Below, piece after piece: positions 12,897 to 24,385 of a stretch of 64,000 nucleotides of DNA. The notes under the pieces were generated by a model, which saw only the letters and a program-made list of their open reading frames with translations, did no database searches and was not told where the DNA came from. Numbering within the stretch: the stretch's first letter is position 1; every line of letters starts with the position of its first letter. Location of the stretch: positions 1-64,000 of the forward strand of contig JAGYXB010001571.1 in the NCBI GenBank assembly GCA_022495005.1, read 5' to 3'. Both the position numbers and the translations under genes were made by a program. The DNA is from Rhyacophila brunnea. Lineage: Eukaryota; Arthropoda; Insecta; Trichoptera; Rhyacophilidae.

Positions 12897-13537
12897 CAGG
12901 GAGGGGCAAACTTTTTGGCTGGAGGGCCAAATTCAAGAATTCAAAATGCGTGGCGGGCCGCAAGTAAAATACCATTTTTAGATATACACTATTTATTATC
13001 ACGAAAAATAAACATTACAAAAAAATTAATGAGAAGAATGAAACTGTTGTAGATTTTTGAACATTTTTTTTAAATTCAGGTGTTAATTTTGTAGTTGATA
13101 TTCTCAAAACTGCTTGTAAATGGGCATCGGAGATATTTGATCGTAAAGAATTTTTATTGAGGTTCATGATCGAAAATGTTTGTTCACATATGTAGGTTGA
13201 TCCAAAATTAACGAACATTTTTGTTGCATAATCTTTACATTAGTCGAATTTGTCTGAATTAAGGGCATTGTAAAATTTGGAAATTTCTTCACGACGATGC
13301 AATTTTCTTAAATCAGTGTCACACTGCAGATCAATAATCTCAAGTTGTAGCTCTGTCGGTACGCTATCAATATCAAAATGGATCGCGTACTATTGCTAAA
13401 CAAATTTTAATCTATTGTCAATATTTTAAAAAAAATATATACAAAAAGTTATTCGTTATCAGAAGTACAATTAATGATATCGGGCCGCAAAAAAATACCC
13501 GGCGGGCCACATGCGGCCCGCAGTTTGCCCCCCTCTG
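12897..13537 (-). mobile_element. Internally deleted hAT transposon
   Basis: The left end CAGGGAGGGGCAAACT pairs with the right end AGTTTGCCCCCCTCTG as imperfect inverted repeats, the well-known hAT terminus. The perfect 8-bp duplication CCTTAGAG flanks it (12889-12896 and 13538-13545). Subterminal GGGCCGC-type motifs are also typical. At 641 bp it retains only the last part of a transposase gene, so it is non-autonomous. Strand follows the transposase remnant. Confidence 0.95.
13015..13375 (-). pseudogene. hAT transposase C-terminal (dimerisation domain) remnant
   Basis: In one minus-strand frame the translation contains FGSTYICEQTFSIMN, then LRSNISDAHLQAVLRI, the conserved hAT dimerisation region shared with domesticated hAT-type proteins. 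Upstream in the same frame TELQLEIIDLQCD and FYNAL also fit the family, but an in-frame stop separates them from the FGSTY block. The catalytic core and the N-terminal BED finger are absent, consistent with a 641-bp deletion derivative. The protein cannot be active. Confidence 0.85.
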
Positions 13538-13755
13538 CCTTAGAGGATAATATGGGCCTCCACAGAGTGTAGGCTGTATTAACAGATTTGTTTTTTGTGT
13601 GAAATAGACGTTAGCCACTTGCTCAACCTATTAGGTCCATACCCTGACTCCAAACACAAATTGAAAAACGATATGTGTAGTTGACAAACCTAGGATTCGA
13701 ACCAGGAACCCACGACATTATAAGCAAACGCTTAAGCCACTCGACCATCGTGGGC

Positions 13756-14166
13756 TTTGTAGCCCCATATACTTATATTATATAAATATATTAATGAAAG
13801 TTAAAATGCCACCAACGCAATGCGTGAAATGTTACATCGTATTGACAAATGTTGAGATATTTGATACTATGTGGTCCTACACTATTTTTTTATTCTATTG
13901 GCCACTGCGCGAGAGAAATGTCAAAGCAGGACAGCATATTTTATATTCCAGCTATATGCCATGCTAATAAGGATCAAGTATAAGTACCTCCATGTATTTG
14001 TGTAAAATTTACAGTAATTGTAGATAATATTATAGACCCATTGGTAGGTATATAGAGATTCGCTACAGAGCGCCTGTCTGAAAAAAAAGCATATGTGTTT
14101 GGCCTATGTAAGGAACCGATGGGTTGGTTGAATGATTGATAGCCACTCCTCCTAAAATAGGGCCTG
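13756..14166. other. AT-rich DNA without recognised genes
   Basis: Short spacer between the SINE and the TTAA MITE; nothing recognised. Confidence 0.5.
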
Positions 14167-14170
14167 TTAA

Positions 14171-14538
14171 AATGGTAATTCAGTGAAACAGCAAATAATT
14201 TTCAACTATAGGTGCGACGAAATTTTGGACTCGCTGGCAATTGGAGAGCGAACGTCGAGCTGTGAACACGTCAATTTGTTTCTTGATGGCGACGGGGGTA
14301 TTAACTCTTAAATCGTGTAAAGATGACTAATTAAATCGTGTAAAGATGACCCATTTACTTGAAAAAGAAAACATGTCAATGAATACATTATTATTGTTAC
14401 TAATAGAACAATAAACAGAACATTAAATGGACGCATGTTGGATTTATATGACAAATTATATTTCGTTCGGCACGCGTCATTTGCACAATCCGCCCATCGC
14501 CTACCCACGATCTTTTTAGACTCAACTGAGGTATAACC
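14171..14538 (+). mobile_element. TTAA-flanked MITE, copy 1
   Basis: Flanked by TTAA at 14167-14170 and 14539-14542. The whole unit is the reverse complement of 51572-51947, also flanked by TTAA. Shared blocks include TAAATCGTGTAAAGATGAC, GAATACATTATTATTG and GGCGATG. A TTAA duplication suggests a piggyBac-like mover. The termini are diverged here and I did not see the classic CCC start, so the superfamily is inferred. Confidence 0.75.
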
Positions 14539-14542
14539 TTAA

Positions 14543-15419
14543 CATAACCTCCAACCTGTGGCGCGGCCCATATGCTCCGCTATAAACAAAATGTATATTA
14601 AATTATTTTATATTTTGAGTCGTTTAAAAAAAGTCAAATTTATTTTGTAGTGTAACAGTTGATTGCATTATTGTCGACGTGTAAAAATCGCCGCATAAAA
14701 AAGTTCTGCTGCAAAATAAAAACATCGGAACTCAAGCGGAACTACACATTTAGGAGTGTCAAATGTTTTTTGCCCCAGGCGACACGAAAATGTCAAAATA
14801 GACGCAATTAATCATACGAAACATCGCGAAAGCTATTATCTTAATTATCATTACAATATTTTCTGTTTCTATAAAAGTGGCGCTTGGAAAACGTCCACCT
14901 GTCACGATTCAAAATGTCGAATAATAATTATAAGTGACGTGGGTATTTATTATTGGATTAATTATTAATATGCTCTCACGGTCTCACGAATATGTGACAA
15001 TGTAATCATAATGTATAACTAAAACTTTAAATCATGCTTTAAAAAGTGTAGAAGGAATGATAATGACCATAATTATAGTCAGTAACAGTAAATGTTGAAT
15101 AATTATGGATTAGAAACGAAATCTGCATTTCAATGATCAGTGGGTTAATTCTATACTTATCGACCGCTAAAGTGATAGATATTATCAAACTTAGGGTAGG
15201 TTTGTATCAAAAATATAGCACTTATTGTAACGATTACAATAAATTTGTTGTAATTGTTGCAATAAGTGCTCTATTTTAACAGCACCTCTCTTGGCTGTGA
15301 TAAAATTTAGAGCGAGATAGACAGTGTTGGCTGTTTAGCCGGCTAATTTATTGTAACAATTATAATATATACCTCAATACAAATAGGTATGTAATAAATA
15401 CTTAACTTTATCACTTTAG
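14543..15419. other. AT-rich DNA without recognised genes
   Basis: No gene recognised. GTAACGATTACAATAAAT-like words recur around 15225-15260 and 15350. Confidence 0.5.
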
Positions 15420-15423
15420 CAGT

Positions 15424-16394
15424 TGTCATGTTATTTTATAACATAACACACTAAGTCAAGGAAGTCTTTACGAGGGCAACACTACGCAAAAGTACGACCG
15501 GATCGCGCCTGCGCACGGGATAGTTTGTACGGAGTTCGTGACACTATTTCCGGCGCTATCGGAGCTAGCGGGCTTTTTACACGAAGGCGAAGCAGGAGTC
15601 GCTCTCTCAGTCCTGATCGTTCGAAGGAAGCAGACGTCTTGGCCAGTTCCGCGCCTCGGACCCTGGGCACAGGGCTTTCGATTTCCTGACGTTTTGGAGA
15701 CGAGGACGATGGCCATCTGAAGGACGTCCCCCCCACGCCAGGAGATCGGAGTAACTCCACGGTCCCCCCACGTTTGAAGACGCACTCCTCGATTCCGTCC
15801 TGGAAGGAATCGAGGGCAGCGAAAAGGCTGGAGAGCCTTTTGTGTGATCGGTATTTATTGTTATTTTATGTTACGGTCCACCGACCGAACTAGTCTTTGT
15901 TTCGAATTAGCTTTTGGATTTTTGTTCTAATTTATTTAAATATTGTATCGCATTAGGTGCTCGTGAATCACTTAAGTAATTATACACTTTTATACACTGT
16001 AGCCCGCAAGTTATCTTATTTATTAATATACAATTGTTGAAATTTCTCTACTTGCTTTTCATTTAATTTTCCTTATCACAATTGTCTCTATGCATCAACA
16101 TAGAGTGGCGCTCAAACCGAGATATTTATATTTATTCCATCATTATGTAATTTATTATTATACAGGAACATCCAACGAATGAGTGTAGTGACCGGACAGG
16201 TAACTGAGGTCTTAGAGGCAATAAGTCAAACCACCCACGACCCTGCATCCTATTTCCCCGAGTCTCATGCTTATCCCTTTCCCTATATCCCCAAACATAT
16301 CCCTATCCTATATCCCCAACCTATTCCCTATATCCTACATTCCCATCCATACCTAATCCCAACCCCGCCATAAAATCCTTTTTTTTCCATGGCA
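15424..16394 (+). repeat. 5' LTR of the 7.3-kb element
   Basis: Begins TGTCATGTTATTTTATAACA and ends CCATGGCA just before the primer binding site. It has a GC-rich half (about 15480-15780), an AT-rich half, and at its 3' end a TATCCC-type minisatellite (16250-16360) that explains the length difference from the 3' copy. Small frames on both strands are length-by-chance; none resembles a protein. Confidence 0.8.
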
Positions 16395-16395
16395 T

Positions 16396-16413
16396 TGGCA
16401 CCCAACAAGCATC
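16396..16413 (+). other. Primer binding site (lysine-tRNA type)
   Basis: TGGCACCCAACAAGCATC, one base after the LTR. The first 11 bases differ by one from TGGCGCCCAAC, the start of tRNA-Lys-primed sites and identical to the site of the 29114-44870 element. Confidence 0.7.
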
Positions 16414-19400
16414 GTGTTTCTTTTTGAATATTTCTTTTCCAAAACACGATGACTTACCTCCTAAAGACTCGCAGTTATTTGTTTCGGATTATGAACTCGT
16501 TCGTTATTTTGTCCTAATTTGCTAAATTTTATTTGTTCCGATTATAAAACTTTAAATTTTGCTAGTCACGATTTCATACAATAATTGTTACCGTAACGGT
16601 ATTTTGTTTTCAGAGTCATTAGTTCTAATTATACCGATTTTTGCCGGCTCACTTTCAAATTTTTTGGTTTACCGTCGTGGAGTTGCAAGCGAATCCGCAC
16701 GGCGTGATTTTAGACGCATTTTGATATTTTTTTTATCAATAGTACTTATTAAACTTATAAATTAATTAATGACAAATTAAAACGTATTATTTGCGTAATA
16801 TTTTTCTTAAAATTTTCTGGTTCGGTGGTCGTAACTATGTGTGTTATATTTTTCATATATTTATATAGTCTTTTATTGACTTACGCGGTACTTGCAAGAG
16901 ACGTCGGACTAGTCTATGCGGTATGCGCAGGATGGCGATCTAAATGATAGAGATCAATACGTCAATTTTATCATTGTCCTTGTGGAATTTATTTAATTTT
17001 GTGTTGTAAGTTACAATTATTCCTTCGCAAATTAATATTAAGAGTGTTATATATGGTTTACACCTAATTTTGAAATACAATTTGCACATTTATCATCAAT
17101 ACATATTTCTTCTATAATTTATGTGATACCCACATTATTGGTATGGAAATGTCAATATTTGGGCATCGGGATTTGTGTTAACCATTGATTGTTTCAGCAA
17201 AAAGTTTGTTTAATGTTTAGTATGGTGCTATAAGTGATTTAATAAAGTTCCAAAGGAGAAGGAAGGATGTTAAACTAGGACGATATCGACATGAACATTT
17301 ATATACCTACTGGATGACAAGAATTATTAACCTCAAATTTGACAGAACCATTGGATTGAAACATACTATGTGGATGTAACACCAAATCAATTGGACAGCT
17401 GGATGAACCTTATTATGGAATGGAGTTTACAAAAGGTCCTTTCGTTCCATTTCTATATTGTGAATAATTAATAATTTCTATATCTCGAATAAAATCATTA
17501 TCGGGTCTTTCATTTTAGTCGGCAGTCGCGCTGTCATCGATTATTTGAGTGATTTATTTTCATTCTTGTTAAAATTTGACACTAAATTATTCTGAATTCA
17601 TTTCTTCTTAATTATTAACTTTCTATTCATTTTATTTTGCTATTACAATTAATTATTTGCGTCGGTAGAATACATTTATTTCGGATAATATGTTTTTACA
17701 TTGTTTTTTCTTACTTGTTTGACAGTTCGATATTAGTTTTTTCAAATCTGTTCTTTTTATAATGTAGACAATTGAAATTATTAATTTCGCGTCCATTATT
17801 GATAAAATTGAAATAACCTTTCGTTCATTGAAATAAATTTAGTCATTTTTAATTCCTATTCAATTATTCATATTCCAAATTGATTTCTGGGTAAAACTTT
17901 AAACGTCAAGCGCGCTTACATTTGCAGTCGATAGATGACACCTTCATAGAATTTATTTGAAATATTTAATTTCAAGATTCTGTTCTTTCGTAAGAATGAT
18001 TATTTATTATACATAAATAATTATTTTTACAGGTGAATATTTTTAATAAAATTTTCCTTCTTAATTCCTATATAAAAACTTCCGTCTACATATTTTTTTG
18101 AATCAATTTAATTTTTCTCTCCTGTCAATCCTTTCTAATTTAAAGACATATTTTTTTTAAAGCTTTTTGATTTCATTCTAGATGCTTTCACTCAACTATA
18201 TGCAACTTTCCGTCCTCTCCTAATTTTTTAAAAAGCATATAAGCTAACATTAATTAATATCTTTAAATTCTTTTTTTTCTCTTTTCAAATCCTAGCAATC
18301 AGCTATTTATTATTCATAAACATTCAATTTACTTTCACTTAAATTATTAATTACATTATTACATTTAAGATTTTGCAATTTTTTTTGGATAAATAAAAAA
18401 AAATTATTATTTAAGAATTTTCTATATACGTGTTGCATACATGTTAATTTTGAATTTGGTAAAATATTTCCATTCATGTATAGTTGTTAAATGATATAAT
18501 TAAATTTTTCTTTGAGTATTAAAATATTTTTCTTTCAAATACAATCTTGAATGGATATTTAATTACATTTACATTTGAACTAACTAAATTATTTTTTCTT
18601 TCAATTTAACCTGAATTTAATAATTGATTAATTTTTTTTGCTTGTTTAGCATGCTTATTTTACTGGGCAATATTTTACAATGCTGATATTTAATTTATTA
18701 TCAACTATGTTTGAAACCTTTAGGAGTTATCAAACCTTCATTCATTATGACATACACTCTGTCAAATATTTTTTCTTTTATTATTATGGAAAGGTGTGTT
18801 TCCGTGCTAGTCACACTCAACAAATTATTTTGAATTTTGTCAGGGCCGCATTTTAATAATGCCTATTTATTAATATTCAATTTTTTTTCGTGAAGGAATT
18901 TTGTACTGTTTTGTCTTTTGTCTATTACACACCTCAGATATTTATAAATTATAATTATTATTTTTGCTCTTTTACAAGCTTCTTTTTTGGATTGATTTTT
19001 TTTATCGAATTAATTATCGCAAATTTTATACATATATTATGTCATTGAGTAATATTTTCTATTATAAAATTCTATATTTCTTTATTTCAATTTCTTTGTG
19101 AATTTTTACTCACCTATGGTAAACTATTTCAGTTACTGACTTCTTTCCTGCACATGGCAATACACCCTTGTTCCGGTGAACGTCCATCGCAAAGGTGGTG
19201 GTTGCAGACCTTTCAGGAAGGAGGCCTACTCAATTCATACCACACATTCAGCATCTGGACCTACTTTTGGTAAACAAGCACAGTTCTAAATACTACCATA
19301 GTGCCAGGATGAGAGTTATGGTGTTCCCGGAAGACGCAACCGCTGTCTTAGCGTTTGGAAGGGCCTGTCAGTTTAGTTACCTAGTGATATAATATCTATA

Positions 19401-21779
19401 TTTAAAATTACCTACAATTGTCTAATTAAGTACATCGCGCTGGGGATCATGTGATCTTTATTTATACCAGTTGCCTTTGTACTTGATTTTGCGTGACGGT
19501 TTTGTTTGCTATTTTTATTATATATTTTTTTTATTGATTGTAGTGATTGGTTATACTTGTTCTGTCAATGTATCTTTGTCGGTACAGGCTGCGGGGAGAT
19601 TTTATTATTATTTGTTGGCTGCTAGCTCCTTGGAAGTCGTGGGAACTGAAGGTGTCTCACTTCTGTCCGGTGTGTTTTAGTGATCCGGGGTGCTGAAGAT
19701 GTTCCTCGGACGCGTCTGATTTTTTTCTCTCTAGCAGTCAACCCTCTTGGTATTTGGGTTGAACTATCGGTGCTGAAGACGGTCCCGTTAGTCCCCTCTC
19801 TTTTTGGCGTTGGAATCTGCCGCTGATTGTGTGGATTCCACCGCACTCTGATGTTTATGGTGGTGAGTTGGCAGGCGTGATGCGAATAATAGAAGCGATC
19901 GTCTGTCAACGCTGATGATGTTGTGCAGCGGCCTGGACTGTATGAAGGAAATCAACCTACTTATCAAAATTCCTTGAGGGAAGAAAGTGGACGTTATTAT
20001 ACGATCTCTTTAGCCTTTCATTTTTATTTTTTTGCAGCCCCAACTTGAATGTCGGACCAGTTGCGAACCATGTTGTTCTTTTAATTACGTTTAGTTTCCG
20101 ATGTGTTCATGGTTTCCTCGTCGTTGCCTGGCTTTCATGTGGTGCTCCGTGGTATTTTCTTTCTGTATCTGGGAGGTCCGTTTCTGATGGGTTCCGGACT
20201 CAGATCTCGCGTACCTGGGGCTGGAACACGCCACCGGAAGAAACGTACGTCACCGGAGGTCTCGGGTTTGGCGGGATTGAGTTAGTCCAGAATCTGCGGC
20301 GGTGTATTTCTAAGTAGTTTTAAGTGTGATATATTGTACATAATGTAATATAGTAGAGTAGTTTGAAGCGGAGCCGTATATTCTGGAACGGACGATATCT
20401 TGTTACACCATTGTAGACTTTAACGTAGTATACTAAAATCGATGATTAATTTTAATTATATATTTTGTACTAGGAATTCTTTTCTAGCTTAGTTTCCTCC
20501 TTGTTCGCGTTATTTTATTTGTGGGAGCGCTGCTTGGGATCCGGATCATGGCTTGGAATACCATCACACGTCATTTGTTTCCTACAGGCTTAACAGAGAA
20601 TCCACATCACAGCTGTTGGTTGTTAGCCACACTGTTATTTTTATTCAGATTAGACATCTGAAAGTAGTATATTTTAGTAATGTTCTTTTAAATATTCGGA
20701 CGGTGCTTGACGCACAGTATTTATTACTTTCCGACAGATACGCCCTCACGCAAAACCAAACTGGCACTCATTGTTTATTAATTATTATGTTATTTGTTCG
20801 AACCAAGTTGGTGAATTTATTGTATTTATTATTTTGTATTATGTATACTTGCCAAAAACCACGGCATATACGATTGAGAATTTATATTTTTTGCTTTGTG
20901 CACTTTATAACTTTTGCCAACTATTAAAGGTTCATCTTTTTTTCAATAACTTAATATTATTCGAAATCAATCTATTAAATCATTCATTGATCTATTATTA
21001 TTTTCAACTTAATTACTCAATGCTTATTACTATTATTACTCAAATTATGGAAGCAATTTTAATTTCTATTAATTACTTTATTATATTATACTATCTCTGC
21101 AATTTTATCAATTTAATGAATTGAATTAAATTTCTTGAACTAAAATATTAATTCCTTTATATACAATATATTAATTTATTATACCATTTCATATATTATT
21201 ATTATCTGAGGTGCATTTATGTAAATTTTTTGGCTATTATTTCAATTTTTTATACTGATATCAAATCTTTTCAAATTAATAATTATTATACAACTCTTCC
21301 TATCTTTTTGGAAGCTTTATCTAAATCAATTTTTATATATTCTAAATATTGCAGTTTTACACTGCTGGGTTGAATCCCCACTATTTGTTATGATGTGAAT
21401 TATCTGTGATAAATTATAATATTTTATATATTTCTATATACACGAGCTTAGGTGTTTTTATATTTATTAGATCTTTTTCAAAATTTATAAATTATTGGTG
21501 GACCGGTTAGGTAGGGTAAATCTACGAGACCTCTCCCAGCTCTTCACTCTTCAGCAAATAATCTTCTTCGTTTTTTGGATTCTTCATAAGCCTCTCCCTC
21601 TGTCACCAAATAACAGAGTGGAAATTTCATCTATATGTCTCCTTCGCTTCGCCTGTAGCCGCGCTATCTCTAAGCATGCCATCCATGATGCCCAACCCCT
21701 GGGAGGATTGATGCTATCAGAAGACCCCCCCGAGAAGTTGACAGTCGAAGTCCTCGCTATGGCTTGTCCTTCTCTTACC
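16414..21779 (+). other. Non-coding interior of the 7.3-kb LTR element
   Basis: About 5.4 kb, mostly 70-80% AT by eye with less AT-rich islands at 19130-19390, 19560-20330 and 21490-21790. The last island is open in a plus-strand frame up to the purine tract (ending near PSLTEVGG) and could be the relic of a pol 3' end, but I recognise no motif. The frames at 20045-20317 and 20553-20927 match nothing I know. Confidence 0.6.
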
Positions 21780-21793
21780 GAGGTTGGAGGTAA
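21780..21793 (+). other. Polypurine-tract-like sequence
   Basis: GAGGTTGGAGGTAA directly abuts the TGTCATG start of the 3' LTR, the expected position of the plus-strand primer. Two Ts interrupt it. Confidence 0.5.
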
Positions 21794-22712
21794 TGTCATG
21801 TTATTTTATAACATAACACACTAAGTCAAGGAAGTCTTTACGAGGGCAACACTACGCAAAAAGTACGACCGGATCGCGCCTGCGCACGGGATAGTTTGTA
21901 CGGAGTTCGTGACACTATTTCCGGCGCTATCGGAGCTAGCGGGCTTTTGACACGTAGGCGAAGCGAGAGTCGATCTCTCAGTCTTGACCTTTCGAAGGAA
22001 GCAGACGTCTTGGCCAGTTCCGAGCCTCGGACCCTGGGCACAGGGCTTTCGATTTCCTGACGTTTTGGAGACGTGGACGATGGCCATCTGAAGGACGTCC
22101 CCCCCACGCCAGGAGATCGGAGGAACTCCACGGTTCCCCACACGTTTGAAGACGCACTCCTCGATTCCGTCCTGGAAGGAATCGAGGGCAGCGAATAGGC
22201 TGGAGAGCCTTTTGTGTAATCGGTATTTATTGTTATTTTATGTTACGGTCCACCGACCGAACTAGTCTTTGTTTCGAATTAGCTTTTGGGTTTTTGTTCT
22301 AATTTATTTAAATATTGTATCGCATTAGGTGCTCGTGAATCACTTAAGTAATTATACATTTTTATACACTGTAGCCCGCAAGTTATCTTATTTATTAATA
22401 TACAATTGTTGAAATTTCTCTACTTGCTTTTCATTTAATTTTCCTTATCACAATTGTCTCTATGCATCAACATAGAGTGGCGCTCAAACCGAGATATTTA
22501 TATTTATTCCATCATTATGTAATTTATTATTATACAGGAACATCCAACGAATGAGCGAAGTAACCGGACAGGTAACTGAGGTCTTAGAGGCAATAAGTCA
22601 AACCACCCACGACCCTGCATCCTATTTCCCCGAGTCTCATGCTTATCCCTTATCCTATATCCCGTTCCTGATCCCATCCTTCCTTAACCCCCATTAAAAC
22701 AACTATATGACA
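21794..22712 (+). repeat. 3' LTR of the 7.3-kb element
   Basis: Matches 15424-16394 with scattered substitutions (for example around 21960-21990) and a shorter TATCCC minisatellite. It ends CTATATGACA, followed by the CAGT duplication. The visible divergence makes this element older than the one at 29114-44870. Confidence 0.85.
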
Positions 22713-22716
22713 CAGT

Positions 22717-23109
22717 CGATAATCGCCTTGTGTATAGAATAGATCCGCAGGAATCTATTACGTGCATTTTACACAGGCGTTGGGTAAACTACAATGTTAT
22801 CATTCATGCATGCCGAACTTTACCTGATTATTATAATAAACAAGCTGAAGTACCCGGCTTCGCACAGGGTCGCTTCGTGGATACATTAATCTTAGACATT
22901 TAAAAAATAATAATAAGTAATTATCTTTTTAGTATTAAAATATCTGTGTAATACAATATGGCAATATGAAAGTAATTCTAATAGGAGTAAAGGTCAAACA
23001 AAAGAACACTAAATTAAAATCGAATCCAAAATATGCAAACGTTATTAATAGTATTAATATGTAGTAAAAACATTCAAAATTGGATGGAACAAACAAACAA
23101 CAAACTTTG
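22717..23109. other. Spacer with a dispersed-repeat start
   Basis: GTACCCGGCTTCGCACAGGG at about 22851 resembles the start of a dispersed repeat common in insect genomes. Together with the following minisatellite it may be one retroelement 3' end. Confidence 0.4.
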
Positions 23110-24385
23110 TATTTTATATAATACTAATTTAGAAACCTTCGCAGGTGTGCGAACAACAACTGACAAAAGTTTCATCGCAATCGGATGAATGGTATAAGTA
23201 GGAACGCATACTAATAGAAGAAGATGATTTTCTAAGTCAGAAATCTTCGCGGGCGTGCACACGACAACTCACCAAAGTTTTATTGCAATCAGATGAATGG
23301 TATAGGAACGCACACGAATAGAAGAATATAGATGTACTAATTCAGAAACCTTCGCGGGCGTGCGCACAACAACCGATTAAAATTTCATCGCAATCGGATG
23401 AATGGTATAAGAACGCATACGAATAGAAGAAGATAGAATAGAAGAAAAAGAAGAAGAAAATAGTTGTACCAATTCAAAACCCTTTGCGGGCGTAGGTACA
23501 ACACTTGATCAAAATTTCATTGCAATCGGATGAATGGTATAGGAACGCATACGAATAGAAGAGGATAGAATAGAAGAAGAAGATGATGATTTTCTAATTC
23601 AGAAATCTTCGTGGGCATGCTCACGACAACTCACCAAAGTTTCATTGCAATCAGATGAACGGTATAGGAACGCATACGAATAGAAGAAGAAGAAGATGGT
23701 TGTACTAATTCAGAAACCTTCGCGGGTGTTACCACAACAACTGACGAAGGTTTCATCGCAATCGGATGAATGGTATAGGAACCATACGAATAAAAGAAGA
23801 TATAATGAAGAAGAAGATGGTTGTATTAATTCAAAAACCTTCGCGGATGTTGGCACAACCACTGACGAAAGTTTCATCGCAATCGGATGAATGGTATAGG
23901 GACCATACGAATAAAAGAAGATATAATGAGGAAGAAGAAGAAGAAGATGGTTTTTCTAATTCAAAAACCTTTGCGGGTGTGCATACAACAACTGACGAAA
24001 GTTTTGTGGCAATCGGATGAATGGTATAGGAACCATACGAATAAAAGAAAATAGAATGAAGAAGCAGAAGAAGATGATGATTTTTATAATTCAGAAACCT
24101 TTGCAGGTGTGCATACAACCACTTACCAAAATTTCATCGCAATCGGATGAATGGTATAGGAATGCATACGGGAGAGACAGGCAGGCAGGCAGACAGACAG
24201 ACAGACAGGCAGACATTCATTTTTATATATAAAATATAGCCTATACTCTTCGCGAAGGTGCAAGCAATAAGTTGACAAAGTTTTATCGCAATCGGATGAA
24301 CGGTATGGCAGCGCATAAAATACGAACAAACAAACAAACAAACAAACAAACCAACAAACAAACAAATATTGATTTTTATATATTA
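23110..24385. repeat. Minisatellite, about ten units of 105-130 bp
   Basis: Each unit carries AGAAACCTTCGCGGG, then CAACTGACNAAAGTTTCATC, then GCAATCGGATGAATGGTAT, then a variable (GAA)n/(GAT)n stretch that sets unit length. The core recurs at about 23176, 23285, 23391, 23522, 23650, 23760, 23880, 24010, 24140 and 24290. It ends with (GACA/GGCA)n at 24173-24214 and (CAAA)n at 24324-24367. Open frames across it are a by-product of the repeat. Confidence 0.9.

Larger units (their letters stand above)
12860..13755 (-). repeat. tRNA-derived SINE, copy 2, split by a hAT element
   Basis: On the minus strand the head reads GCCCACGATGGTCGAGTGG, then CTTAAGCG (box A region), then GGTTCGAATCC (box B). 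The body matches copy 1 (1768-2010). Near its 3' end the hAT copy 12897-13537 is inserted. After it the SINE resumes with GATCAAACATGGTGAAG and a (GTA)n tail. Without the insert the SINE would be about 240 bp. Confidence 0.85.
15424..22712 (+). mobile_element. LTR retrotransposon without coding capacity (LARD-like)
   Basis: Two direct repeats of 971 and 919 bp flank a 5.4-kb interior. The 4-bp duplication CAGT lies outside both ends (15420-15423 and 22713-22716). The LTR begins TGTCATG and the 3' copy ends ATGACA, giving TG...CA with a short inverted repeat. A lysine-type primer binding site follows the 5' LTR and a purine-rich tract precedes the 3' LTR. A 4-bp TSD and this primer type suggest Ty3/gypsy ancestry. 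The interior is mostly very AT-rich and has no recognisable gag, protease, RT or integrase, so it needs enzymes from another element. Confidence 0.85.

Noticed and set aside
15468..15785. 105-codon minus frame in the LTR (and its twin at 21821-22141).
   Set aside because: The frame lies in an LTR, overlaps frames on both strands and matches no known domain; the two copies are similar because the LTRs are.
20045..21124. Frames at 20045-20317, 20553-20927 and 20771-21124 as possible genes.
   Set aside because: Hydrophobic, AT-driven translations inside the non-coding LTR element interior without motif support.
23110..24385. CRISPR-like array.
   Set aside because: Units are long and degenerate, without short identical repeats and unique spacers; the DNA is animal-like.
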